Positions 44,701-53,272 of a stretch of 64,000 nt of DNA are shown here, piece after piece. A model generated the notes under the pieces. The model was not told the origin of the DNA, made no database searches, and saw only the letters and a list, made by a program, of their open reading frames with translations. The DNA is from Azoarcus sp. (GTDB lineage: Bacteria; Pseudomonadota; Gammaproteobacteria; Burkholderiales; Rhodocyclaceae). The number at the start of each line of letters is the position of its first letter. Position 1 is the stretch's first letter. Where the stretch lies: the NCBI GenBank assembly GCA_031272995.1, contig JAISSY010000042.1:1-64000 (forward strand), written 5' to 3'. Both the position numbers and the translations under genes were made by a program.

Positions 44701-47556
44701 ACGATACACATCGGCGACGTCGAAATTTCGCGCGCGCTGTTCGAGCTTTACGTCGCCGAAGCGCAAACGCACATCGCCACGCTGCATCAGGAATTCGACC
44801 ATCTCTCCGCCAATCCGACGCTGCTCTTGCAGGAAACGGCCTTGCGCGCCGCGCACTCCTGCGCCGGCATCTCCGGCACCGCGCACTGCACGCCGCTGTT
44901 TACGCTCGGGCGCGCGCTGGAGCACGCGCAGCAACGCATCTTCGACCAAAAACGTCCGCCGACTTCCTCCGAACTCGATCTGCTCAAGTCCGCCACCAAC
45001 GCGCTCGATTCGATGCTGACCGAGGTCATCGGCCTGCGGATGCCGTTGGAAACACCCGAACTGGTGGCGCAACTCGACACCGTCGGACATGCGGAAGAAG
45101 CCAGCGCCAGCGTCGTGCAAGCGCCGGAAGAAGAAACTCTTGCCGAAGCCGTGGCGCAAGCCGTCTCCGACGCCACCAAGTCCAAGGCCAGAGCGAAACA
45201 GCCCGGGGACGAGCCGCCGGAACTGCGCGACGAAATCGACGTTCAACTCCTGCCGATCTTCCTCGAAGAAGCGCACGAACTGCTCGACGGCCTGCACTCC
45301 GCCCTGCGCGGCTGGCACGACGACGCTTCCAACAGCGAGTTGCCCAAGGTCGTCAAACGGCAGTTGCACACCCTCAAGGGCAGCGCGCGCATGGCCGGTG
45401 CCATGACGCTGGGCAACCAGCTCCACCAGATCGAAACCCGCATCGACGCGGCGCCGACCGACGAGCGCGAAGTTCCCGCCTTCATCGAAGAAATCGCTTC
45501 CGATCTCGACGCCGCCGAACAACTAATTGGCGCGCTCTCCAGCGAACAACCCGCCCCCACCGCCGAAGCGCCGGCGGAGAAGCCGAAATCCACGCCGCGC
45601 AAACGCAGAGCGGGCGAATCCTCCGTCGCCCCCGCCGTGGTGCTGTTCCCCGGCGGCAAGCCGGTCATGCCGGTATCGGCGCCCGCCGTCACGTCCACCG
45701 CGCCCACCGAGAGCGAATTCGCCACCGCCGCGCTACGCGTGCGGGCGGAACTGGTCGACAACTTCGTCAACGACGCCAGCGAAATCGGCGTCGCCCGTAC
45801 CCGCATCGAAGGCGAATTGCGGCAACTGCGCCGCAGCATGCTCGACCTCACCGAGAACGTCATCCGCCTGCGCAACCAGTTGCGCGAAATCGAACTGCAA
45901 GCCGACGTGCAGATGCAGACGCGCATGGCGCAGGCCGAAAGCACCCACGCCGAGTTCGACCCGCTCGAGATGGACCGTTACACGCGCCTGCAGGAATTGA
46001 CGCGGATGATGGCCGAGAGCGTCAACGACGTCACCACCGTGCAGCAAACCCTGCTGAAGAACCTCGACAGCGCCGACTTCGCGTTGCACAGTCAGGCGCG
46101 CACGACGCGCGAACTGCAACAGGCGCTGATGCAGGTGCGCATGGTGCCGTTCGACAGCCTCGCCGTGCGCCTGTACCGCATCGTGCGGCAAAGCGCCAAG
46201 GAACTCGGCAAGCGCGCCAACCTCGACATGCGCGGCGGCGGCATCGAAATCGACCGCAGCGTGCTCGAACACATCGTCGCGCCGCTCGAACACCTGTTGC
46301 GCAACGCGCTGTCGCACGGCATCGAATCGCCGGAAGAACGGCGCGCCAAGGGCAAACCGGAACTCGGCCAAATCACTTTGACCACGCGGCAGGAAGGCAA
46401 CGAAATCGTCATCGAACTGGCCGACGACGGCGCCGGTTTGAACTACGAGCGCATCGCCGAACGCGCCCGCGAACGCGGCCTGCTCGGGGCGGACGAAACC
46501 GCCGACGAACGCCGGCTGGCGAATCTGATTTTCGTGCCCGGCTTCTCCACCGCGTCCGAAGTCACCGCCGTCTCCGGACGCGGCGTCGGCATGGACGTGG
46601 TGAAGGCCGAAACCGCCGCAGTCGGCGGACGGGTGGACGTCTCCACCACGCCGGGCGCCGGCACCATGTTCAGCATCTTCCTGCCGCTGACGCTGGCGGT
46701 GACGCAGGCGCTGCTGGTGCGCTCCGGCGGACACCTCTACGCGATTCCCGCCAGCATGATTTCGCAGGTGATGGAACTGAAGGCCGACACGGTCGAGCAC
46801 ATCCGTCAAATCGGCAGCTACGAATGGATGGGGCAGCAGTACGACTACCACTACCTGCCGAACCTGTTGGGCAACGCCGCCGTGCGTCCGGAAATCGGCC
46901 GTTACAGTTGGGTGCTGCTGCTGCACTCCGGCTCGCAGGCGCTGGCGCTGCACGTCGACGCCCTGCGCGGCCATCAGGAAATCATCGTCAAGAACGCCGG
47001 GCCGCAACTGACGCGCATCGCCGGCATGTCGGGCGCCACCGTGCTCGGCAATGGCGAAATCGTCCTCATCATCAACCCGGTGGCGATGGTCAGCCGCGAA
47101 ATCATCTACGGCCAGACGCAAAAAGCCGCCGCGGCAGAAGCCGAAGCCGCCGGGGTGGCGACGCTGCCGCCGCCCGCGCCGGTGCACGAGCCGACGGTAA
47201 TGGTGGTCGACGATTCGCTCACCGTGCGCAAGATCACCAGCCGCCTGCTCGAGCGCGAGGGTTACAAAGTCATTACCGCCAAAGACGGGGTCGACGCCAT
47301 CGAGTCGCTGATCGACAACGTCCCCGACGTCATCCTCTCCGACATCGAAATGCCGCGTATGGACGGGTTCGACTTCGTGCGCAACATTCGCGCCGACGAA
47401 CGGCTGAAATCCGTGCCGGTGATCATGATTACCTCGCGGCTGGCGGACAAGCACCGCGACTATGCGATGGAGATCGGCGCCAACCACTATCTCGGCAAGC
47501 CGTATCAGGAAGAAGAACTGCTCGACCTGATCGCCAAATACGCGCGTCGCGGCTGA
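41707..47556 (+). CDS. chpA: hybrid chemotaxis histidine kinase ChpA/PilL
   Basis: Very large CheA-type kinase (1949 residues) of the Pil-Chp pathway. In order, five Hpt-like modules have HxxxG: H52, H483, H678 (FHTLKGSGRMVG), H1050 (AHSCAGISG) and H1221 (LHTLKGSARMAG); only H678 and H1221 keep the lysine of a canonical Hpt site. A Pro/Glu-rich linker (about 780-1000), a CheA dimerisation and ATPase unit (N box EHLLRNALSHG near 1530, G boxes DDGAG and SGRGVGMD), a CheW-like domain and a receiver with D1879 (LSDIEMP) follow. It is shorter than the 2472-residue P. aeruginosa ChpA. It should phosphorylate PilG and PilH. Confidence 0.94.
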   Translation: MTQANEPDLGPLTWVKGEIDQALSQASDSLKSAGEAGADGPAKVQFAQTHLHQAHGALSIIGLDGLTKFVAALDLFLAALSRGELPIDDERIALGRRALASIGNYLDELSHGAPDQPLRLLPLYRELVVARGEAAPNAADLFFPDLSVRIPRRSGAPELDKAQRQNQRRTMRLGFQRGLLDWLRHSDASHVDAMRTALAGLEVSEDNPGMRALWWAGQAFIDTLGDVPSEELPAAKHLLSRIEGLLRHAGDTPQVLPERLLREMLYEVASHPANTPVQQAVHKAWQLDGLIPEEGATVSDLPLAPLLEDLHERLSAIKEEWNTFGEQGATALPEFTARLDEFAKATATLGRPVLNRLLNGARRFIVWLSSNPQRYSEPIALEFAAALLLAESALDHSVPDPGFQSQVGDELARLEALARGEEVSAAPSEAGVESARRQQEKDALAQLSREILLSLATIEQTLDDFFRDHSKRAPLENLSAPLHQIEGALTMLGETEAIALVQEAGKTIARLSQENAPIEDSELTELARRFSALGFFIQSLQYGRGSVQQYLEPETAAKPRVTDIELPELPDIPAAPSQAPSKEVVAPSDGIETFPSFEIETEPLPIPESQETPVPIPPPTAETQRLAEAPKEELDAELLSIFIEEAREVLERCGENLALLRDAPENRDYLTEIRRGFHTLKGSGRMVGLSELGEAAWGLEQTFNRWLQLEWQVTPALLQLIEVAHREFGEWVTQIDVRNEYSRDVTGLLAEAERLRNSDTPIEAPAPAAAFRKKKEKAGKQSATPKKAKSDLIDTSLEPFDIVFEVTEPPAEPETSAEQQVEREPGPADDVDFELDDSDLIELSDSSVPASSVPDEPPVVEEPPLELEAFDLSEFQPAAPQPEPEPTPEPGLQPESQAEPVAEPTPEPTEPEPEPEPVAEAEADETPTPAIQIPDIPKFEPFKFEPFKFEPFEPTPTPAVEESAQVDIEAHVEPAAETVEPLQETEPQASTTGAGDSDTIHIGDVEISRALFELYVAEAQTHIATLHQEFDHLSANPTLLLQETALRAAHSCAGISGTAHCTPLFTLGRALEHAQQRIFDQKRPPTSSELDLLKSATNALDSMLTEVIGLRMPLETPELVAQLDTVGHAEEASASVVQAPEEETLAEAVAQAVSDATKSKARAKQPGDEPPELRDEIDVQLLPIFLEEAHELLDGLHSALRGWHDDASNSELPKVVKRQLHTLKGSARMAGAMTLGNQLHQIETRIDAAPTDEREVPAFIEEIASDLDAAEQLIGALSSEQPAPTAEAPAEKPKSTPRKRRAGESSVAPAVVLFPGGKPVMPVSAPAVTSTAPTESEFATAALRVRAELVDNFVNDASEIGVARTRIEGELRQLRRSMLDLTENVIRLRNQLREIELQADVQMQTRMAQAESTHAEFDPLEMDRYTRLQELTRMMAESVNDVTTVQQTLLKNLDSADFALHSQARTTRELQQALMQVRMVPFDSLAVRLYRIVRQSAKELGKRANLDMRGGGIEIDRSVLEHIVAPLEHLLRNALSHGIESPEERRAKGKPELGQITLTTRQEGNEIVIELADDGAGLNYERIAERARERGLLGADETADERRLANLIFVPGFSTASEVTAVSGRGVGMDVVKAETAAVGGRVDVSTTPGAGTMFSIFLPLTLAVTQALLVRSGGHLYAIPASMISQVMELKADTVEHIRQIGSYEWMGQQYDYHYLPNLLGNAAVRPEIGRYSWVLLLHSGSQALALHVDALRGHQEIIVKNAGPQLTRIAGMSGATVLGNGEIVLIINPVAMVSREIIYGQTQKAAAAEAEAAGVATLPPPAPVHEPTVMVVDDSLTVRKITSRLLEREGYKVITAKDGVDAIESLIDNVPDVILSDIEMPRMDGFDFVRNIRADERLKSVPVIMITSRLADKHRDYAMEIGANHYLGKPYQEEELLDLIAKYARRG
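44518..44562 (+). repeat. triple KFEPF repeat inside chpA
   Basis: Three tandem copies of the pentapeptide KFEPF (residues 938-952), encoded by near-identical 15-base units, lie in the acidic Pro/Glu-rich linker between the third and fourth Hpt-like modules. The linker also has runs of Pro-Glu dipeptides. Confidence 0.8.
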
Positions 47557-47616
47557 TTGGGCGCGGCGTTCCAATTCGCACACGACGCGCCCGCAATGGC
47601 GCGTAAAATGCCGGGC

Positions 47617-48183
47617 ATGGATACCGTCTCCAGCAACCTCACGCATCATTTCCTCGTCGCCATGCCCAACATGGCCGACCCGCATTTCGCGCGCACCCTC
47701 ACCTACATCGCCGAACACAACGAACAGGGCGCGCTCGGCGTCATCGTCAACCGTCCGCTCGACATGACTCTCGGCACCCTGTTCGAGCGCGTCGAACTGG
47801 AACTGGAGAGCAGCGGCTTCAACAGCCAGCCGGTGTATTTCGGCGGCCCGGTGCAGACCGACCGCGGCTTCGTGCTGCATCGTCCGAGCGGCGAATGGCA
47901 CTCCACCCTGCGGGTCAACGACGAAGTGGGACTCACCAGCAGCCGCGACATCCTGCAAGCCATCGGCAGCAAGGGCGAACCGCACGAAGTCCTCGTCAGC
48001 CTCGGTTTCGCCGCGTGGGCGGCGGGTCAGCTCGAACAGGAACTGGCCGACAACGCCTGGCTCACCATCCCCGCCGACATGTCCATCGTCTTCGGCTTGC
48101 CGCCCGAACGACGCCTGAGCGCCGCGCTGCAAAAGCTCGGCATCGACCTCACGCAACTGAGCGAGGTCGCCGGGCATGCCTGA
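47617..48183 (+). CDS. yqgE: YqgE/AlgH family protein (DUF179)
   Basis: Conserved 188-residue protein of the UPF0301 family with unknown biochemical role. Signatures are [32 protein letters not shown] and [18 protein letters not shown] 47617 gives the family N-terminus; in-frame ATGs upstream (47557, 47596) add unrelated residues. It overlaps ruvX by 8 bases, the usual yqgE-yqgF pair. Confidence 0.93.
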   Translation: MDTVSSNLTHHFLVAMPNMADPHFARTLTYIAEHNEQGALGVIVNRPLDMTLGTLFERVELELESSGFNSQPVYFGGPVQTDRGFVLHRPSGEWHSTLRVNDEVGLTSSRDILQAIGSKGEPHEVLVSLGFAAWAAGQLEQELADNAWLTIPADMSIVFGLPPERRLSAALQKLGIDLTQLSEVAGHA

Positions 48184-48661
48184 GGGCGCGCCCGCCTTCG
48201 ACCCCTCCTCCCTGCCAGAGCGCGGCTGTCTCCTCGGTTTCGATTTCGGGCTTGCCCGCATCGGCGTCGCCACCGGCGAACTCGAAACCGGCATCGCCTC
48301 GCCGCTCCTCACCCTCGCGCTCGACGCCAACGACCTGCGTTTCGCCGCCATCGCCCGTCTGGTCAAGGAATGGCGACCCATCGGCTTCGTCGTCGGCCTG
48401 CCGCGCCCCTTGCGTGGCGAGGGCGCGCACGAACTCGAACCCGATTGCCGCCGCTTCGCCAACCGCCTGCACGGTCGCTTCGGCCTGCCGGTGTATTTCG
48501 CCGACGAACGGCTCACCTCGGCGGAGGCCGAACGCAGTCTCAAAGAGGCCGGAATGCGCCGTTGGCAAACTCGCAAAGACAAACTCGACGCTGTAGCGGC
48601 ACAATTCATCCTGCAGCATTTTCTGGACGCGAACCGACATGCCACAACTACCCGATGCTGA
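48176..48661 (+). CDS. ruvX: Holliday junction resolvase-like protein RuvX (YqgF)
   Basis: RNase H-fold nuclease of 161 residues involved in 16S rRNA 5' maturation and possibly branched DNA processing. The metal-site motif [14 protein letters not shown] carries the first Asp, and [13 protein letters not shown] follows near residue 105. The start overlaps yqgE and the end overlaps pyrR by 23 bases, so translation is tightly coupled. Confidence 0.93.
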   Translation: MPEGAPAFDPSSLPERGCLLGFDFGLARIGVATGELETGIASPLLTLALDANDLRFAAIARLVKEWRPIGFVVGLPRPLRGEGAHELEPDCRRFANRLHGRFGLPVYFADERLTSAEAERSLKEAGMRRWQTRKDKLDAVAAQFILQHFLDANRHATTTRC

Positions 48662-49142
48662 AAAGCTCTGCCTCGAACTGGCCGAGCAGATACGCCCCCA
48701 CGTCAAGCCGAACACGGTGCTCATCGGCATCCGCACCGGCGGCGAGTGGCTGGCGCAACGCCTGAACGCCCTGCTCGGACTCAAAGCGCCGCCGGGGGCA
48801 ATCGACGTTTCCTACTACCGCGACGACTACGGCGCCAAGGGCTTGCACGCCAACCCGCAACGCACGCACATCCCGTTCTCCATCGAAGACGCGCCGGTCA
48901 TCCTTGTCGACGACGTGCTCTACACCGGCCGCACCACGCGCGCCGCGCTGAACGAAATTTTCGATTTCGGTCGTCCGGCCAGCGTCGAACTGGCGGTGCT
49001 CGTCGACCGCGGCGGGCGCGAATTGCCAATCGGCGCCCGCTACTGCGCCCACGTTCTTCCCGAACCGCTGCCCGCCTCGCAGAACCTGCAACTCGAACAG
49101 ACGGACGACGGCAACTTGACCCTGAGGTTGATCGATGCGTAA
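48639..49142 (+). CDS. pyrR: bifunctional pyrimidine operon regulator/uracil phosphoribosyltransferase PyrR
   Basis: PRPP-binding protein of 167 residues. The PRPP loop is [17 protein letters not shown] (about 87-103), and SYYRDDYG and [10 protein letters not shown] are also family motifs. In Gram-positive bacteria PyrR binds pyr mRNA; in proteobacteria its regulatory role is less certain, and it may act as a uracil phosphoribosyltransferase. It is directly followed by pyrB with an 8-base overlap; I see no obvious PyrR-binding attenuator in front of the cluster. Confidence 0.92.
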   Translation: MPQLPDAEKLCLELAEQIRPHVKPNTVLIGIRTGGEWLAQRLNALLGLKAPPGAIDVSYYRDDYGAKGLHANPQRTHIPFSIEDAPVILVDDVLYTGRTTRAALNEIFDFGRPASVELAVLVDRGGRELPIGARYCAHVLPEPLPASQNLQLEQTDDGNLTLRLIDA

Positions 49143-50094
49143 TCCACAGCTCAACAAGAACGGTGAGCTGCAACACCTGCTCACCCTCGACGGCCTGCCG
49201 CGCGAAGTCATCGTCAGCATCCTCGACCATGCCGCGCCCTTCACCGAAGTGGCCGAACGCGAGGTAAAGAAACTGCCCTTGCTGCGTGGCAAGAGCATCT
49301 TCAACCTCTTTTTCGAGAACTCCACCCGCACCCGCACGACGTTTGAGATTGCCGCCAAACGGCTCTCCGCCGACGTGGTCAATCTCAACGTGTCGACGAG
49401 TTCCACCGCCAAGGGCGAAAGCCTGCTGGACACCATCGACAACCTCTGCGCCATGCACGCCGACATGTTCGTGGTGCGCCACGCCGCCAGCGGCGCGCCG
49501 GTGCTGATCGCCAAACACCTGCAAGCCACCGGACGCGACCACATCCACGTGGTCAACGCCGGCGACGGCCGCCACGCCCACCCGACGCAGGGCTTGCTCG
49601 ACATGTACACGATTCGCCACTACAAGCGCGACTTCACCCAACTGACCATCGCCATCGTCGGCGACGTGCTGCACTCGCGCGTGGCGCGCTCGCAAATCGC
49701 CGCCCTCACCACCCTCGGCGTTCCCGAACTGCGCGTCATCGGCCCCAAAACCCTGCTGCCCACCGCCATCGAGCAAATGGGCGTGCGCGTATTCCACGAC
49801 ATGAGCGAGGGCTTGAAAGGCGTCGACGTGGTGATGATGCTGCGCCTGCAAAACGAGCGCATGAGCGGCGCGCTGCTGCCGACGCCGCAGGAGTATTACA
49901 AGGTGTGGGGCTTGACCGAGGAAAAACTCGCCCTTGCCAAACCCGACGCCATCGTCATGCACCCCGGCCCGATGAACCGGGGCATCGAAATCGACTCCGC
50001 CGTCGCCGACGGCTCGCAAGCGGTGATTCTGCCGCAAGTCACCTTCGGCATCGCCGTGCGCATGGCGGTGATGAGCATGTTGGCCGGTCAATGA
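49135..50094 (+). CDS. pyrB: aspartate carbamoyltransferase catalytic subunit
   Basis: Catalyses the first committed step of pyrimidine synthesis. The 319-residue protein has the carbamoyl-phosphate motif [12 protein letters not shown] (about 60-71), HPTQGLLDM and [12 protein letters not shown]. No pyrI gene follows; instead the next gene is a dihydroorotase-like protein, as in the class A ATCase of Pseudomonas, where the two form a dodecamer. The stop overlaps a possible pyrC start by 4 bases. Confidence 0.96.
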   Translation: MRNPQLNKNGELQHLLTLDGLPREVIVSILDHAAPFTEVAEREVKKLPLLRGKSIFNLFFENSTRTRTTFEIAAKRLSADVVNLNVSTSSTAKGESLLDTIDNLCAMHADMFVVRHAASGAPVLIAKHLQATGRDHIHVVNAGDGRHAHPTQGLLDMYTIRHYKRDFTQLTIAIVGDVLHSRVARSQIAALTTLGVPELRVIGPKTLLPTAIEQMGVRVFHDMSEGLKGVDVVMMLRLQNERMSGALLPTPQEYYKVWGLTEEKLALAKPDAIVMHPGPMNRGIEIDSAVADGSQAVILPQVTFGIAVRMAVMSMLAGQ

Positions 50095-50108
50095 GGGAGC
50101 AGGAAACG

Positions 50109-51386
50109 ATGAAAATCCGCATAGCCAACGGTCGGGTCGTCGATCCCGCCCACCAGTCCGACCGCGTTCAGGACGTCTACATCGCCGACGGCAAAATCGC
50201 CGCCCTCGGCGCCGCCCCCGACGGTTTCGTCGCCGAGCGCACGCTCGACGCCGCCGGACTCATCGTCGCCCCCGGACTCATCGACCTCGCCGCGCGCCTG
50301 CGCGAGCCGGGATTCGAATACCGCGCCACGCTCGAATCCGAACTGGAAGCGGCGATGGCCGGCGGCGTCACCTCCGTCGCCATCCCGCCCGACACCGACC
50401 CCGCCCTCGACGAGCCGGGCTTGGTGGAGATGCTCTGCTACCGCGCCAAGAAGCTCAACCGCGCCCACATCTACCCCATCGGCGCGCTCACCATCGGACT
50501 CAAGGGCGAACGCCTCTCCGAGATGGACGAGTTGGTCGAAGCCGGCTGCTTCGCCTTCTCGCAGGCGAACGAACCGATGGTCGACACCACGGTGCTGATG
50601 CGCGCCATGCAATACGCCGCCACTTTCGGCTTCCGCGTCTGGCTGCAACCCATCGCCCCCTTCCTGTCGCGCGGCGGCTTCGCCCACGACGGCGAAGTCG
50701 CCAGCCGTCTCGGCCTGCCCGGCATCCCGGTCGCCGCCGAAACGGTGGCGATTTTCACCTACCTGCAACTGGCGAAAGTCACCGGCGCCAAGCTCCACAT
50801 CACCCGCCTGTCCAGCGCCGAAGGTCTGGCGCTCATCGAAGAAGCGCGCAGCCGCGGACTCGAAGTCACCTGCGACGTGTCCATCAACCACCTGCACCTG
50901 TGCGACCGCGACATCGGCTACTTCGACACCCACTGTCACCTCGTCCCGCCGCTACGCGCCCAATCCGACCGCGACGCGCTTTCAGCGGCACTGGCCGACG
51001 GTCGGATCGACGCCCTGTGCTCCGACCACACCCCGGTCGACGACGACCACAAACTCAAGCCCTTCAGCGAATCCGAACCCGGCGCGACCGGCCTCGAACT
51101 GCTGCTGCCGCTGACGCTGAAATGGGCCGAGGACAAAAAGCTCCCGCTCACCACCGCCCTGGCGCGCGTCACCTCCGACGCCGCACGGCTGGCCGGCATC
51201 ACCCGCGCCGGCCACCTCGCCCCCGGCGCCCGCGCCGACGTCTGCGTATTCGACCCCACGGCACGTTTCACCGTCAGCCGCGAAGGACTCAAGAGTCAGG
51301 GCAAGAACACGCCGTTCCTCGGCGAGGAATTGCCCGGAGTGGTGCGCTATACCTTGGTCGAAGGGCAGTTGATGTATGAGCGCTGA
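50109..51386 (+). CDS. pyrC: dihydroorotase-like protein lacking zinc ligands (PyrC'/PyrX)
   Basis: Amidohydrolase-fold protein of 425 residues. The family motif DxHxHxREPG reads DLAARLREPG at 59-68, so both metal-binding histidines are replaced (A61, R63), and the later SDHTP motif lacks the usual following His. It is therefore probably catalytically dead. In Pseudomonas an equivalent protein (PyrC', PyrX) is a structural partner that PyrB needs for activity, and gene order here fits that role; a true dihydroorotase should be encoded elsewhere. ATG 50109 has a GGGAGCAGGA ribosome site; ATG 50091, overlapping pyrB, adds six residues. Confidence 0.88.
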   Translation: MKIRIANGRVVDPAHQSDRVQDVYIADGKIAALGAAPDGFVAERTLDAAGLIVAPGLIDLAARLREPGFEYRATLESELEAAMAGGVTSVAIPPDTDPALDEPGLVEMLCYRAKKLNRAHIYPIGALTIGLKGERLSEMDELVEAGCFAFSQANEPMVDTTVLMRAMQYAATFGFRVWLQPIAPFLSRGGFAHDGEVASRLGLPGIPVAAETVAIFTYLQLAKVTGAKLHITRLSSAEGLALIEEARSRGLEVTCDVSINHLHLCDRDIGYFDTHCHLVPPLRAQSDRDALSAALADGRIDALCSDHTPVDDDHKLKPFSESEPGATGLELLLPLTLKWAEDKKLPLTTALARVTSDAARLAGITRAGHLAPGARADVCVFDPTARFTVSREGLKSQGKNTPFLGEELPGVVRYTLVEGQLMYER

Positions 51387-51398
51387 GCCGTAGCGTGC

Positions 51399-51430
51399 GT
51401 AGCCCGGACAAGCGCAGCGCAGTTCGGGGA
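51399..51430. repeat. REP-like hairpin after the pyr genes
   Basis: GTAGCCCGGACAAGCGCAGCGCAGTTCGGGG-like sequence pairs CCCGGAC (51403-51409) with GTTCGGG (51422-51428), with one G-T wobble, around a 12-base loop. It resembles extragenic palindromes common in proteobacteria. It lies 13 bases after the pyrC-like stop and could stabilise or end that message. Confidence 0.4.
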
Positions 51431-51522
51431 TTCACACATGCGGCGCGCAGCGCCGGAAAATGACGACGAGGATCCTGCGCACTTCGTTGCAGGCGTCACT
51501 GCTTTTTGCTATAAGCCGCTCT

Positions 51523-51894
51523 ATGCGCCCGCGCCGGTTTACTTCCCTTCTCGTCGCTGTTTTCATGCTGTTCGGCGTTTTGTCGAACAGCGTTGCGCTT
51601 GCGACATCGTCCATTCAGACACTCTGTCAGGGCGCGGCGACGGCGAGCGCGCACGAAGCGCACGCCACGCATACGATGGACGCGCATTGCCACGAGGACG
51701 GCGACGAAGGCGACGCGACACAGCGGCCAGACATGCCGGAAAAATGCTGCGCCATCTGCTACGCTGGCCTCACCACCCATCCCATAAGCATGGCGCCGCC
51801 CCACGTCGAGCAAGCTCTCCCAGTTTTTCTCGCCGCACCGCACTATTCGCTCGCGGCCGCCGGCATTTATCACCCTCCCCGCCTGAACGGCTGA
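51523..51894 (+). CDS. small secreted His/Cys-rich protein before the Cu/Ag efflux genes
   Basis: Unassigned 123-residue protein. From ATG 51523 it has a signal peptide or anchor (about 5-27), then a metal-ligand-rich stretch HEAHATHTMDAHCHEDGD and a cysteine knot KCCAICY. Such proteins (CzcI, CopL or DUF2946-like) often head metal efflux operons. A role as periplasmic metal buffer or sensor is inferred from composition and position, not from a clear family match. The frame is open further upstream (ATG 51460). Confidence 0.6.
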   Translation: MRPRRFTSLLVAVFMLFGVLSNSVALATSSIQTLCQGAATASAHEAHATHTMDAHCHEDGDEGDATQRPDMPEKCCAICYAGLTTHPISMAPPHVEQALPVFLAAPHYSLAAAGIYHPPRLNG

Positions 51895-52012
51895 TCTCCG
51901 CCCCTCGTCCGAGGAGAGCGTCGATCCACTTCACCCGTATTTCGTTCCTCCCGTCCCTGTGACGGGGGACGCCGCGCGCCCGTGTGCGCGCATCCGAGTG
52001 GGGAGTCGTTTC

Positions 52013-53272
52013 ATGAATTCGTATCGCATGACCGTTCTGCTGATCGGTCTTTTGGGTCTGCTGCCCGGCAGCGCGCGCGCGCTGTCGCTGGACGAGGCCC
52101 TGGTGCGCGCCGAAAGCGCGCCGGAAATCCAAGGCATCGCGGCCAACGAAGCCGCAACGCGCGAACTCGAAAAGGCGGCCGACGCCCTGCCCGATCCGCG
52201 CCTCGTGCTGTCCGTCGACGATTACATGCTGGAAGGGGCGTCGCGCCACCGACTCGACGCCAGCAAACGCATGGTCGGCATCATGCAAACGATTCCGGCG
52301 GGCGCCAAGCGCGAGGCGGCGCGGCAAAAGGCGTTGGCGGCCAACGAAACCGCCGCGCGACAGCGCGATTTCGTGCGCCGCGACGTGCGGCGGGAGGCGA
52401 CCTTGCTGTGGCTGAAGCTGTACTTCCTGCAACGCAAGGAAGCCGTTTTGCAGGCGCGCATCGACGAAACCAAACGGCGCGAGAACGCCACATCGGGCGC
52501 TTTTGCCGCCGGCGGCGGGGCGCGTCCGGCGCTGGATGCGCGACTCGACCTCCAGATGCTGGAAGACGCGCTCGATCTGCTGCGCCGCGACGCCGAGTTG
52601 GCGCGCGTGAAGCTCGCGCGCTGGACGGGGCCGCTCGCGCCCGACGAGACGGCGAGCGGCGAGTTGCCCGTCTGGGCGACGGAAACAGCGCAGAGCGAGG
52701 AAGAAGCGGACGACGACGCGCCGCGCGAGTCCGGCGAAGCGGTTACCGAACTGCGCGCCAGCGCGGCGAAAATCGACCTCGCGCGCGCGGATTTCCAGCA
52801 GGCGCTGGCGGACAGGAAATCCGACTGGAGCGTCGAATTGGGTTGGGGTCAGGATGCGATGGGCGACGCCATGATGATGGCGAAAGTGGGCGTCTCGCTG
52901 CCCTTCTTCACCGCGACGCGGCAAACGCCGCGCATCGAGGCGGCGCGCCATCGCCTGACTGCCGCCGAGGCCGAACACGCGGCGCGGCGGGCGGATTTCG
53001 CGCGCCAGCGCGCCGAGTTGCTGGCCGAGGAAAGCGCCCTCGCCTCGCTCATCGAGCGACTGGAAACGGCGACCCTGCCTTTGCTGGACAAGAAAGCCGA
53101 ACTGGCGGCGGCACGATACGCCGGCGGCAGCGGCGAAGCCGCCGAATTGCTCATGGCGCGCGAAGCCACGCTCGCCGCGCGCTTGCGCGCCATCGACCTG
53201 ACGGCGGAACGCGCCGCCGTGCGCGCCCGGCTGCATTTTCTGCGCCAACGCGCGGGAGACGATCATGAATAA
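52013..53272 (+). CDS. cusC: outer membrane efflux protein of a Cu/Ag RND system (CusC-like)
   Basis: TolC-superfamily outer membrane channel, 419 residues, with a signal peptide (about 6-24) and two coiled-coil repeats rich in Ala, Glu and Arg. A GGGAG ribosome site lies 8 bases before ATG 52013; an in-frame ATG at 51959 would put residues in front of the signal. The 3' end overlaps the adaptor gene by 8 bases. Assignment to Cu/Ag rests on the downstream genes. Confidence 0.85.
   Translation: MNSYRMTVLLIGLLGLLPGSARALSLDEALVRAESAPEIQGIAANEAATRELEKAADALPDPRLVLSVDDYMLEGASRHRLDASKRMVGIMQTIPAGAKREAARQKALAANETAARQRDFVRRDVRREATLLWLKLYFLQRKEAVLQARIDETKRRENATSGAFAAGGGARPALDARLDLQMLEDALDLLRRDAELARVKLARWTGPLAPDETASGELPVWATETAQSEEEADDDAPRESGEAVTELRASAAKIDLARADFQQALADRKSDWSVELGWGQDAMGDAMMMAKVGVSLPFFTATRQTPRIEAARHRLTAAEAEHAARRADFARQRAELLAEESALASLIERLETATLPLLDKKAELAAARYAGGSGEAAELLMAREATLAARLRAIDLTAERAAVRARLHFLRQRAGDDHE

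Noticed and set aside
42622-45522. 966-codon open frame on the minus strand inside chpA
   Set aside because: It is antisense to a complete kinase gene with clear domains; long shadow frames are expected in GC-rich DNA and the translation has biased, repetitive Arg/Gly/Phe composition with no motifs.
45733-48645. 970-codon minus-strand open frame spanning chpA, yqgE and ruvX
   Set aside because: It crosses three real genes on the other strand and shows no recognisable domain.
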